Shown: positions 56,076-64,000 of the stretch, piece after piece
Layout of the letters: each line of letters starts with the position of its first letter
How positions within the stretch are numbered: the stretch's first letter is position 1
Source: Comamonadaceae bacterium
GTDB lineage: Bacteria > Pseudomonadota > Gammaproteobacteria > Burkholderiales > Burkholderiaceae_C
Length of the DNA: 64,000 bases
Reading direction: 5' to 3'
NCBI GenBank assembly: GCA_947373185.1
Contig: CANBWP010000009.1
Span: 28,551 to 92,550, forward strand
Notes under the pieces: generated by a model
The model's input: the letters and a program-made list of their open reading frames with translations, nothing else
The model's database searches: none
Told to the model about the DNA's origin: nothing
Program-made: the position numbers and the translations under genes

Positions 56076-57362
56076 ATGAGCATACGACAGTTAATTTTTT
56101 ATGTGGCGTGTCTGACTAATTTTTCTTTAGCAGCACAAACCCTCCCCCCCGCACTGGCTGCAGTGTCAGGTCCCTTGACCTTGGCCCAAACGCTGGAAGC
56201 CGCCAAATTCAATGCAGCTTCTCGCATGTCCCAACAAGACCTGGCCGCAGCCCATTCGGATATTTTGGCAGCAGACCGCGCTCCCTTGCCAACATTTTCT
56301 GCCAAGGCCAGCGCCACAGACAACAGCGGGCAAGCCAGCACCACGACCGGTAGCCTGACCTCGCAACGCAGAACTGACAAGTCCTGGGGCCTCGACTGGA
56401 CCTTGGAGCGGGGCGGCAAACGCACCCACCGTACCGAAGCGGCCAAACTGAATGCCCAAGCTGCGCAGGCAGAATTTGCTGAAACTCAAATTCAGCAACA
56501 ACTGCTGGCCAAAGATTTGTACTTTGAATTGCTGGCCGCACAAGAGCGCACGCAACACCTGAAAGCCATCGCCCAAGCGGTCGAAGCCAGCGCCAGCGCT
56601 GCCAAATTGCGCGCCAAGGCGGGAGATTTGTCGGCCCAAGATACGATGCGCGTCGAAATCGAAGCCGAGCACGCCCTGTCAGACTTGCGAAAAGCGCAAT
56701 TGGACGAAAAGCGCGCCAGCTATCTGCTCAGTCAAACTTTAGGCTTGAACAACGCGGCCACCCACAAACTGAGCGTGGCTGCCGACTGGCCGCAAACCTC
56801 CATGCGGGCTCTGGAACAATCGCAATCTCTGGAAAATTGGCTCAGCGCACGCCCCGATGTGCAAGCATTCCAGTTGCGTGCACAGGCCGCCCAAGCGCTT
56901 TTGGAAAATGCCAAAGCACTGGGCAAGATTGACCCCACCATTGGCCTGTCGGTAGACAACAACCCTGGCACCAACAAGCGCCTGACCGAATTGAGGGTGC
57001 AATTCCCTTTGCAAGTGGGCAGCACCTACGATGGTGAAATTGGCCGCGCCACGGCGCAAGCCTTTCAAGCACAAACCCAATGGGAACAAGCCAAGCTGAA
57101 TGCACAAGCCGAATGGCTGAGCATGCGAGAAGCCTATGCAGCCTCTTTGGCACGCTTGAGCATCTACATGCAAGAGATCGTGCCGCGTGCGCAAAAAGTC
57201 GCCACCCAAGCTGAATTGGCCTACACCAAAGGCGCGATGCCATTGGTCGACTTGTTGGATGCCCGCCGCACCCTCAAAAATTCTTTGCTCGAAGCGGTAG
57301 ACGTTCAAGCCGAACACGCCAAGACCGCCACCGCTTTGCAATTGCGTGCACCCAAGCCTTGA
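56076..57362 (+). CDS. TolC/CzcC-like outer-membrane factor of efflux system
   Basis: A 428-residue outer-membrane efflux channel. Signal peptide (about 1-20, IFYVACLTNFSLAAQ), then the helical repeats of the OEP family, rich in Ala/Gln (AAKLNAQAAQAEFAETQIQQQ, AYTKGAMPLVDLLDARRTL). ATG at 56076 has GAGG just upstream; the longer frame starts in the promoter repeats. First gene of the three-part pump operon, 46 bp before the adaptor. Confidence 0.88.
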   Translation: MSIRQLIFYVACLTNFSLAAQTLPPALAAVSGPLTLAQTLEAAKFNAASRMSQQDLAAAHSDILAADRAPLPTFSAKASATDNSGQASTTTGSLTSQRRTDKSWGLDWTLERGGKRTHRTEAAKLNAQAAQAEFAETQIQQQLLAKDLYFELLAAQERTQHLKAIAQAVEASASAAKLRAKAGDLSAQDTMRVEIEAEHALSDLRKAQLDEKRASYLLSQTLGLNNAATHKLSVAADWPQTSMRALEQSQSLENWLSARPDVQAFQLRAQAAQALLENAKALGKIDPTIGLSVDNNPGTNKRLTELRVQFPLQVGSTYDGEIGRATAQAFQAQTQWEQAKLNAQAEWLSMREAYAASLARLSIYMQEIVPRAQKVATQAELAYTKGAMPLVDLLDARRTLKNSLLEAVDVQAEHAKTATALQLRAPKP

Positions 57363-57407
57363 GCTTGAAACGCCTCCTCTTTAATTTGACCGAACCTCAG
57401 TATTCAC

Positions 57408-58583
57408 GTGAAAAACATTTACCTCTCCCTCCTGATGGCTGGCTGCTTGGCGGCCTGCTCTGAAGCGCCCACTCCCAAAGTGGCTGAGCCCCAGCCCATC
57501 ATGCAAAACAATCAATTGCGGTTTCCAGAAGGCAACTCGCAATTGGCCTTGTTGGTCACCGTGCCCGCCAAAGCATCAGAAGCCATCGCGGTTGATCTGC
57601 CTGCGCATTTGGTTTGGAATGAAGACCGCACCCAACGCATTTACGCCCCCTTGGCGGGCCGTGTGGCCAGCATTCACACCGACTTGGGCAAGTCCGTGCG
57701 CAAAGGCGAAACCTTGCTGGCCCTGCTTTCACCCGAATTTGGCGCGGCACAGGCCGATGCGTCCAAAGCCATGGCTGATTTGCGATTTGCCGAGAAAAAT
57801 TTCTACCGACAAAAAGAACTCTTTGACGCGGGCATCGTCGCCCGCAAAGATTTTGAACAAACAGAAACAGACGCCCTGCGCGCAAAAGCAGAAGCCGATC
57901 GCGCCGTTGCACGCATCAACCTCTATGGCGCGCACGGCATGGTCAACCAGCAATTGACCTTGAACAGCGACATGGCCGGCGTGGTGGTCGAAAAGAACGT
58001 CAACCCTGGCCAAGAAATCAGGCCCGAACAATTTGGCCCTGGCGCATTGGCGCTGTTTGTGGTGTCCGATCCATCCAGCCTCTGGGTTCAAATTGATGCA
58101 CAAGAAGCCGACATCAGCGCGCTCAAGCCTGGTGCCAGTTTCGAGTTGAGCGTGGCAGCCTTGGGCGACCAAAAATTCAAAGGCCGGGTCATGGCCAGTG
58201 CCGATGTGATTGACCCCAACACCCGCACCATCAAGGTCCGCGGTGTCGTGGAGAACCCTCAACGCATGTTGAAAGCGGAGATGTTGGGCACAGCACAAAT
58301 CCACCGTTCTCTGGGCCAAGGCTTGGTCGTGCCCGCCAGCGCGGTCTTGCTGCGTGGCACCCAACATTGGGTCTTCGTTAAAACAGCGGCAGACACTTTT
58401 GAGCCCCGCATGGTCAAGCTGAGCTACGAAGGCAGCAAAGTGTCGATTGTCAGCAGTGGTTTGCAAACCAATGACCAAGTCGTGAGTGAGAACAGCTTGC
58501 TTCTGGCGCGAGAGTTCCGAATTGCAGAAGAAACCGCCAAAAGCACAGCAGCAGCCAACGGTAAAGCGACAGAGTCCAAATGA
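57408..58583 (+). CDS. CzcB-like periplasmic adaptor (membrane fusion) lipoprotein
   Basis: A 391-residue adaptor joining the inner-membrane pump to the channel. The N-terminus MKNIYLSLLMAGCLAACSEA has a lipobox (LAAC) for lipid anchoring. It contains a barrel-sandwich domain (IYAPLAGRVASIHTDLGKSV), an alpha-helical hairpin (AQADASKAMADLRFAEKNFY) and beta-barrel segments (VIDPNTRTIKVRGVVENP). The start is GTG at 57408. It overlaps the pump gene by ATGA. Confidence 0.9.
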   Translation: MKNIYLSLLMAGCLAACSEAPTPKVAEPQPIMQNNQLRFPEGNSQLALLVTVPAKASEAIAVDLPAHLVWNEDRTQRIYAPLAGRVASIHTDLGKSVRKGETLLALLSPEFGAAQADASKAMADLRFAEKNFYRQKELFDAGIVARKDFEQTETDALRAKAEADRAVARINLYGAHGMVNQQLTLNSDMAGVVVEKNVNPGQEIRPEQFGPGALALFVVSDPSSLWVQIDAQEADISALKPGASFELSVAALGDQKFKGRVMASADVIDPNTRTIKVRGVVENPQRMLKAEMLGTAQIHRSLGQGLVVPASAVLLRGTQHWVFVKTAADTFEPRMVKLSYEGSKVSIVSSGLQTNDQVVSENSLLLAREFRIAEETAKSTAAANGKATESK

Positions 58584-61500
58584 GAAAAATCATTCACTAT
58601 GCATTGCACCAGCCTTTGTTCATTGTGCTGGGCACGGTGCTGTTCGCCATGGCGGGCTTGTTAGCGTTTAAAAATCTTTCAGTGGAAGCTTTTCCGGATG
58701 TCACCGACACACAGGTGACCATCATTGCGCTCTACCCAGGGCGCGCTGCAGAAGAGGTTGAGAAGCAAGTCACCTTGCCCATTGAAGTGGCATTGTCAGG
58801 CGTGCCCAATTCCATCCGGATGTTCTCGCACACGCAGTTCGGTTTGTCTTTCACCGTCATCACCTACGACGACAAAGCCGATGTGAACTTGGTCAGACAA
58901 CAAGTCAACGAGCGTCTGCGCGGTGTCGATTTGCCGCAAGGCGTCGAAGCCAACATTGCCCCCAACGCCACGCCTGTCGGCGAAGTCATGCGCTACCGCT
59001 TAAAGGGCGATGGCAAAACCACCTCAGAGCTGCGCACCTTGCAAGACTGGGTGGTCGAGCGTGCCATTCGCCAAGTCCCCGGTGTGGCCGATGTGGTGGC
59101 CATGGGTGGCTTCATCAAACAGTATGAAGTGCAACCGGATTTGGACAAACTGCGCGCCTACAAGCTGAGCTTTCAAAACTTGCTCGACGCACTGGGACGG
59201 GGCAACGCCAACGCGGGTGGCAGCTATGTGTCACAGGGCTCTCAGCAGTTTGCCATTCGGGGCATTGGCCTTTTGAAATCGGCGCAAGACATTGGTCAAA
59301 TTGTGGTCACCTCACGCAACGGCACACCCATTTTGATTCGCGACATTGCCCAAATCAAAGTGGGCGCCGTGCCGCGCCTGGGCACAGTCGGCCAGGACAA
59401 TGACGATGACATCGTGACCGGCATCATCGTCATGCGAAAAGGCGAAAACCCCAGCGAAGTGCTCAAAGGCATCAAAGTCAAAGTCGACGAATTGAACGCG
59501 CGCACATTGCCCAAAGGCGTGCAAATTGTGCCGTTTTACGACCGCACATGGCTGATGGACAAAACCCTCTCCACAGTGTTCAAGAATTTGGTCGAAGGCG
59601 CATTGTTGGTGTCGCTCGTTTTGTACCTGTTCTTGTCCAACATGCGTGCCAGTTTGGCGGTGGTCTTGGTCATTCCTTTGGCCTTGTTGTCCACCTTCTT
59701 GGGCCTCAAAATCATGGGCGTGCCCGCCAATTTGCTCAGCTTGGGCGCCATGGATTTCGGCATCATTGTGGACGGCGCGGTCATCGTGGTTGAAAACATC
59801 ATGCACCGACTGGCAGAGAACCGAGAAGACATGTCGGAGAGTGAGCGACGGGAAGTGATCATCAATGCCACCAACGAAGTGGGGCGCCCTACTTTGTTCT
59901 CCATGCTGATCATCATTGCGGCGCACATTCCTATTTTTGCGCTCCAGCGCCATGAAGGCCGAATTTTCCAGCCGATGGCCTTGTCCGTCACCACCGCCTT
60001 GGTGGGCTCACTCATCTTCTCGCTCACCCTGGTGCCCCTCCTCACCTATTGGATGCTGCGCAAGAAACTGCCGCACGGTGACAACAAGTTGGTGGCCAGT
60101 GCCAAGAACTTCTACCGTCCCATTTTGGCTTGGGCTTTGAACCACCGCAGCAAAGTGGTGGCCATTTCCTTGTCCTTGTTTGCCGTGGCCATCTTGGCGG
60201 CTTCACGCTTAGGGTCTGAGTTCTTGCCTGAACTCAACGAAGGCACCATCTGGGTCAATGTGCGTTTGCCCTCCAGCGTGTCAAATCTGGAAGCCACTCG
60301 AATCTTGCACGACGTTCGGCAAGCTTTGATGAAAGTGCCAGAGGTCAGAACCACCGTGTCCAAGGCCGGCCAACCCGAAGACGGCACCGACCCGAAAACC
60401 ATCAGCATGGCCGAAGTCTTCGTGGACATCAAACCACCTGAAGAATGGCGCAAAGGCCTGACCAAAGACCAATTGATTGAAGAGATGGACCGCGCCGTTT
60501 CAGCCCTGCCCGGCATGGAGCCCTCTTTCTCTCAGCCCATTCGAGACAACGTGCTGGAGTCCATTTCTCAAATTGACGGCCAAATTGTGATCAAGGTGGC
60601 CGGCGATGATTTGGTCGAACTCAAGCAATTGACGGAATCCATCGAGCGTGAAATCAAACAAGTCAAAGGCGTTTACCGTGCTGAGATTGACCGCGCCGGC
60701 GACCTGCCGCAGTTGGTGATTGACATCAACCGAGAGCGGGCCGCCCGCTATGGCCTGAACGTCAGTGACGTCCAAGATGTGATTGAAACGGCTTTGGCCG
60801 GCAAATCGACCACTCAAATTTGGGAAGGCGAACGCAAGTTCTCCGTGGCGGTGCGACTGCCTGAAGACCGTCGCAGCATCACGCACTTGTCAGGCATTTC
60901 CATTGCGACACCTGACGGTGGCTACACAAGCCTTGGCTCTGTCACCGACATTCGAGAAACCAGCGGCGCCATGAACATCGCACGCGAGGCAGGCCGTCGC
61001 ACCATGGCCATTGGCATCTTCATCAAAGACCGTGACATGGGCTCTGTGGTGGCAGACATGCAAGCGCGTGTGAACAAAAACATCAAAGTGCCAAACGACT
61101 ACAACATCACCTGGTCGGGTGAATTTGAAAACCAAGAACGCGCCATGAAGCGTTTGTCGGTGGTGGTGCCCATTTCGCTGCTCTTGATCTTTGTGCTCTT
61201 GTTCGATGCGTTTGGCTCCTTCAAAACAGCCAGCCTCATTTTGATCAATGTTCCCTTGGCCCTGATTGGTGGTTTTGTGGCGCTGTGGATTTTCTCCATC
61301 CCGCTGTCTGTTTCTGCCGCCATTGGTTTCATTGCCTTGAGTGGCCAAGCTGTGCTCAATGGCGTCGTGATGCTGACCGTGTTCCAGCAATTGCAATCCT
61401 CTGGCATGACCGTGGTGGAGGCCGTCTTAGAAGGCTCCATGCAACGCCTGCGCACCGTGCTCATGACCGCCATGCTGGCAGCACTGGGTCTTTTGCCCAT

Positions 61501-61651
61501 GGCACTGTCCCACGACATTGGCTCGGAAACACAGCGTCCCTTGGCCATCGTGGTCATTGGCGGCCTCTTTACCGCCACGCTCCTGACCCTGATCGCGCTG
61601 CCTGCGCTGTATGTGGCGTGGTTCGATCGCAAACCTAAAGCCAAGGCTTAA
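58580..61651 (+). CDS. Heavy-metal efflux RND pump, CzcA/CusA family
   Basis: A 1023-residue, twelve-segment proton/cation antiporter in the inner membrane. The fourth-segment motif MDFGIIVDGAVIVVENIMHR (about 390) has the two Asp and the Glu of the HME-RND group, and the periplasmic pore domains show ALSGVPNSIRMFSHTQFGLS and QPDLDKLRAYKLSFQNLLDAL. The family exports Co, Zn, Cd, Ni, Cu or Ag; the sequence alone does not fix which. I see no Met-rich copper pathway, but did not align it. ATGA overlap with the adaptor. The PAP2 gene follows after 12 bp. Confidence 0.93.
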   Translation: MRKIIHYALHQPLFIVLGTVLFAMAGLLAFKNLSVEAFPDVTDTQVTIIALYPGRAAEEVEKQVTLPIEVALSGVPNSIRMFSHTQFGLSFTVITYDDKADVNLVRQQVNERLRGVDLPQGVEANIAPNATPVGEVMRYRLKGDGKTTSELRTLQDWVVERAIRQVPGVADVVAMGGFIKQYEVQPDLDKLRAYKLSFQNLLDALGRGNANAGGSYVSQGSQQFAIRGIGLLKSAQDIGQIVVTSRNGTPILIRDIAQIKVGAVPRLGTVGQDNDDDIVTGIIVMRKGENPSEVLKGIKVKVDELNARTLPKGVQIVPFYDRTWLMDKTLSTVFKNLVEGALLVSLVLYLFLSNMRASLAVVLVIPLALLSTFLGLKIMGVPANLLSLGAMDFGIIVDGAVIVVENIMHRLAENREDMSESERREVIINATNEVGRPTLFSMLIIIAAHIPIFALQRHEGRIFQPMALSVTTALVGSLIFSLTLVPLLTYWMLRKKLPHGDNKLVASAKNFYRPILAWALNHRSKVVAISLSLFAVAILAASRLGSEFLPELNEGTIWVNVRLPSSVSNLEATRILHDVRQALMKVPEVRTTVSKAGQPEDGTDPKTISMAEVFVDIKPPEEWRKGLTKDQLIEEMDRAVSALPGMEPSFSQPIRDNVLESISQIDGQIVIKVAGDDLVELKQLTESIEREIKQVKGVYRAEIDRAGDLPQLVIDINRERAARYGLNVSDVQDVIETALAGKSTTQIWEGERKFSVAVRLPEDRRSITHLSGISIATPDGGYTSLGSVTDIRETSGAMNIAREAGRRTMAIGIFIKDRDMGSVVADMQARVNKNIKVPNDYNITWSGEFENQERAMKRLSVVVPISLLLIFVLLFDAFGSFKTASLILINVPLALIGGFVALWIFSIPLSVSAAIGFIALSGQAVLNGVVMLTVFQQLQSSGMTVVEAVLEGSMQRLRTVLMTAMLAALGLLPMALSHDIGSETQRPLAIVVIGGLFTATLLTLIALPALYVAWFDRKPKAKA

Positions 61652-61663
61652 CAGAAAGACCCT

Positions 61664-62278
61664 ATGACCCGCAAACTGCTTCTCTCACTCAGCATGCTTC
61701 TGACTGGCCTGTCGGCCCATGCCGACGGCTTCTTGGGCATTGACCATCGTTTGAACTTTGACAATTCCGGCATCTGGTCCAGAAGCAATCAGAAAAACTT
61801 AGAGATGGGTTCGGCAGCGGTGGTTCTGGGCGGTGCACTGTGGGAAGGCAATGACACACGTTTGGGCAAAACATTTTGGAAATCAACGGAGTCCATGTTG
61901 ATGGGCGATGTGCTGGCACAGGCTGGCAAATTGGTCTTCAGAAGACAACGCCCTATCGATGGCAACGATCCCAACGCATGGTTTCAATCGGCCAGCAACA
62001 AAAGTTTCCCAAGTGGTGAAGTGACGCACATCACCGCCATCGTGACGCCCTTCATTGCAGAATATGGCCAAGACCATCCTGCCGTGTGGGCGTTGGCAGC
62101 CTTGCCTTTGTATGACGGCATGGCCCGTATGAAATCTCAAGCGCATTGGCAAACCGATGTGTTGGCTGGCATGGCCTTGGGCGTTGGCACAGGCCTTTAT
62201 GCGGGCCAAGAAAAACACAACTGGTTGGTGCAAGCCTTGCCAGGCGGCATGCGGATCGGCTACAAGAAATCCTTTTAA
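61664..62278 (+). CDS. PAP2-family phosphatase-like exported protein
   Basis: A 204-residue protein with a signal peptide (about 1-20, SMLLTGLSAHA-D). It has KLVFRRQRP (motif KxxxxxxRP), SFPSGEVTH where the usual PSGH has Glu in place of His, and RMKSQAHWQTD (RxxxxxHxxxD-like), the three PAP2 motifs in order. The absent His in motif 2 could change activity, though relatives with PSGE exist as far as I recall. It lies 12 bp after the pump gene in the same operon; the link to metal export is unclear. It ends 6 bp from the convergent LysE gene. Confidence 0.8.
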   Translation: MTRKLLLSLSMLLTGLSAHADGFLGIDHRLNFDNSGIWSRSNQKNLEMGSAAVVLGGALWEGNDTRLGKTFWKSTESMLMGDVLAQAGKLVFRRQRPIDGNDPNAWFQSASNKSFPSGEVTHITAIVTPFIAEYGQDHPAVWALAALPLYDGMARMKSQAHWQTDVLAGMALGVGTGLYAGQEKHNWLVQALPGGMRIGYKKSF

Positions 62279-62284
62279 GCCGCG

Positions 62285-62890
62285 TCAGACCATCAACACG
62301 GGCACCATGGAGGCGATCAACAAGATGGCCATGGTGCCGTTGAAGATTTTGCGCCATGTGTCTTGTTGCAAATAGCGCTCTAACTTAGCGCCCAGCCACA
62401 CCCACAAACCCACACTGGGAAAATTAATGGCGCTGAACATCATGCAGGTGAGCACCACAAAAGTGAGCGATGCATCGGTGGGCATGTAGTTGCTGAAATA
62501 GCCAATGGCCATGATCCAGGCTTTGGGATTGACCCACTGAAAAGCGGCCGCACCCAGGAAGCTGATGGGTTGTGTGGCCGCTTCGCCGTTGCGCTCTGGC
62601 GCACCACTGCGGGCGACGCCCCACGCCAAATACACCAGGTAAGCAAAGCCTATGACCTTCATCACTTGGTACACAAAGGGATAGGCCTTCAGCAAACTTT
62701 CAAGGCCCGCGCCGACCAACAGCAGCATCACAAAGTGACCCAAAGAAACGCCCAGCCAATGCGGCAGTGTGCGCTTCACACCAAAGTTAACGCCCGAGGC
62801 CAACAACATCATGTTGTTGGGCCCTGGGGTCACCGAGGTCACAAATGCAAACATGGCCATGGCAGCCACCAGTTCGACGTTGAAGCTCAT
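62285..62890 (-). CDS. LysE-family amino acid/metabolite exporter
   Basis: A 201-residue inner-membrane protein with about six hydrophobic segments and the LysE/RhtB signature TPGPNNMMLLASGVNFG near the N-terminus, plus FQWVNPKAWIMAIGYFS. Relatives export amino acids such as lysine, threonine or homoserine lactone; the substrate here is unknown. ATG at 62890 overlaps the gnd stop by 4 bases, so it is probably co-transcribed with gnd. Confidence 0.88.
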   Translation of the reverse strand: MSFNVELVAAMAMFAFVTSVTPGPNNMMLLASGVNFGVKRTLPHWLGVSLGHFVMLLLVGAGLESLLKAYPFVYQVMKVIGFAYLVYLAWGVARSGAPERNGEAATQPISFLGAAAFQWVNPKAWIMAIGYFSNYMPTDASLTFVVLTCMMFSAINFPSVGLWVWLGAKLERYLQQDTWRKIFNGTMAILLIASMVPVLMV

Positions 62891-64000
62891 GACTTGCTTG
62901 CCTTAGGCCATTGGGTGTGAAACTTGCCAGGTTTGTCCAAACGTTGATAGGTGTGGGCGCCGAAGTAGTCGCGCTGCGCTTGCAACAAGTTGGCGGGCAA
63001 GCGCGCTGTGCGGTAAGCATCGTAGTAGCTCAAAGCACTCATGAACGCAGGCACTGCCACACCATTCATGGCAGCCATGGCCACCACCTCACGCAAGTCT
63101 TGTTGGCACTCGGCCATCAGGCGTGCAAAGTGATCGTCCACCAGCAAGTTGGTGAGATTGTGTTGGACGGCAAACGCACGGCGAATGTCTTCCAGCAAAT
63201 GCGCACGGATGATGCAACCGGCGCGCCACACCGACGCCACTTTGTCCATGGGCAATTGCCAGTCGTGTTCTTTGTCACCGGCTTTGATCAACGCAAAACC
63301 TTGGGCATAGGCGCAAATTTTGGCAGCCAGCAAAGCCTTTTGAATTTTGGGCAAGACTTCTTGGAGGTTTTGTACAGCTTGGGGCTGAGGGCCCTTCAGT
63401 AATTTGGAAGCCACCACGCGCTCGGGCTGCACGGCACTCATGGTGCGCGCAAACACAGCGTCGGCAATGGTGGGCGCACTGACCCCCATGTCTAATGCAA
63501 TTTGGCTGGTCCATTTACCTGTGCCTTTTTGCTCGGCGGTGTCCAGAATCATGTCGACCAAAGCATTGCCGGTTTCTGGATCTTCGTGCGACAAGATGTC
63601 GGCCGTGATGTCAATCAAATAACTGCTCAACTCACCTTGGCCCCATTCACGGAACACCGCGCTCTTTTGCTGCGCGGTCATGCCCAGGCCCTTCATGAGC
63701 GCATAGGCTTCGCAAATCATTTGCATGTCCGCGTATTCAATGCCGTTGTGCACCATCTTCACAAAATGGCCTGCACCACCTGGCCCCATCCATTCACAGC
63801 AGGGTTGACCGTCGTCGGCTTTGGCAGCGATGGCTTGCAGAAAGGGCCGCACCAAAGGCCAAGCTTGCGCGCTGCCACCGGGCATCAAAGCGGGGCCTTT
63901 CAAAGCACCTTCTTCACCGCCACTGACGCCAGAGCCGACGTACAAGATGCCGGTGCCTTCGAGCGATTCCATTCTGCGTTGGGTGTCGCGGTAGAGGGTG
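62887..64000 (-). CDS. gnd: 6-phosphogluconate dehydrogenase, decarboxylating (5' end beyond window)
   Basis: Oxidises 6-phosphogluconate to ribulose 5-phosphate and CO2 in the pentose phosphate pathway. The visible C-terminal part of about 371 residues includes GVSGGEEGALKGPALMPGG, the catalytic block GPGGAGHFVKMVHNGIEY (Lys and Asn-Glu), and the all-helical dimer domain ending DKPGKFHTQW. The frame is open to the window end (LYRDTQRR precedes the first visible Met), so the start and NADP-binding domain lie past 64000. This is the long (GndA-like) type rather than the short form of about 300 residues. Confidence 0.95.
   Translation of the reverse strand, partial: TLYRDTQRRMESLEGTGILYVGSGVSGGEEGALKGPALMPGGSAQAWPLVRPFLQAIAAKADDGQPCCEWMGPGGAGHFVKMVHNGIEYADMQMICEAYALMKGLGMTAQQKSAVFREWGQGELSSYLIDITADILSHEDPETGNALVDMILDTAEQKGTGKWTSQIALDMGVSAPTIADAVFARTMSAVQPERVVASKLLKGPQPQAVQNLQEVLPKIQKALLAAKICAYAQGFALIKAGDKEHDWQLPMDKVASVWRAGCIIRAHLLEDIRRAFAVQHNLTNLLVDDHFARLMAECQQDLREVVAMAAMNGVAVPAFMSALSYYDAYRTARLPANLLQAQRDYFGAHTYQRLDKPGKFHTQWPKASKS

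Overview
The window reads as chromosomal DNA of a betaproteobacterium of the order Burkholderiales, most like a Comamonadaceae member (Limnohabitans/Rhodoferax/Acidovorax type). This rests on protein sequence style, a PAKKA-repeat histone H1-like protein beside nrdAB, the order DUF3426-prmA-accC-accB-tlpA-mpl, a contiguous mraZ-to-lpxC division cluster and a beta-type RNase P RNA. Species cannot be fixed by reading. Nearly all the DNA is coding. I see no insertion sequence, prophage, CRISPR array or tRNA.

Layout. 1-5.1 kb: class Ia ribonucleotide reductase nrdA-nrdB (with a long intercistronic hairpin), then an H1-like DNA-binding protein. 5.1-9.7 kb (minus): DUF3426 protein, prmA, accC, accB, a TlpA-type thioredoxin and a conserved unknown. 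9.75-19.5 kb: mpl; aroG behind a phenylalanine-type leader peptide and attenuator; tldD; rodA; then a plus-strand run of RNB ribonuclease, TonB-like protein, mtgA and ruvC. 19.5-39.1 kb (minus): an MFS transporter, then the full dcw cluster read from mraZ to lpxC, most genes overlapping by the four bases ATGA. 39.3-45.9 kb (minus): a DksA protein with a huge H1-like tail, a CobW-type GTPase, an RlmI-type methyltransferase, xerC, a DUF484 protein and dapF. 46-52.4 kb (plus): a NUDIX/metallo-beta-lactamase fusion, a degenerate RsuA-like protein, a cysteine-free IscR-like regulator, rnpB (minus), cysK and an FAD-dependent dehydrogenase. 52.4-62.3 kb: a heavy-metal-efflux-type locus with two exported proteins, a divergent two-component system, a CzcCBA-like tripartite pump and a PAP2-family protein. 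62.3-64 kb (minus): a LysE-type exporter and the 3' part of gnd.

How the parts work together. mraZ-lpxC, rodA, mtgA, mpl and dapF together supply peptidoglycan precursor synthesis, polymerisation, recycling and septation, with lpxC adding the committed step of lipid A. accBC feed fatty acids. nrdAB, xerC and ruvC serve DNA synthesis and chromosome processing. The efflux locus looks self-contained: sensor and regulator diverge from the pump operon, and two perfect 11-bp direct repeats lie between them.

Most notable observations: (1) a 24-codon leader peptide with five Phe and one Tyr codons, plus a terminator and a matching antiterminator, upstream of aroG; (2) a DksA fused to about 330 residues of mostly Ala/Lys/Pro histone-H1-like sequence and keeping one of four zinc cysteines; (3) an IscR-like Rrf2 protein with no cysteine at all; (4) an RsuA-type protein whose catalytic Asp is Glu; (5) a GTGCA/GTGCA/GTGGG array at exact 10-bp spacing at the mraZ promoter; (6) the regulator repeats of the efflux locus; (7) long hairpins between nrdA and nrdB, before the H1-like gene and after cysK. 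These are sequence-based inferences; none was tested by database search.
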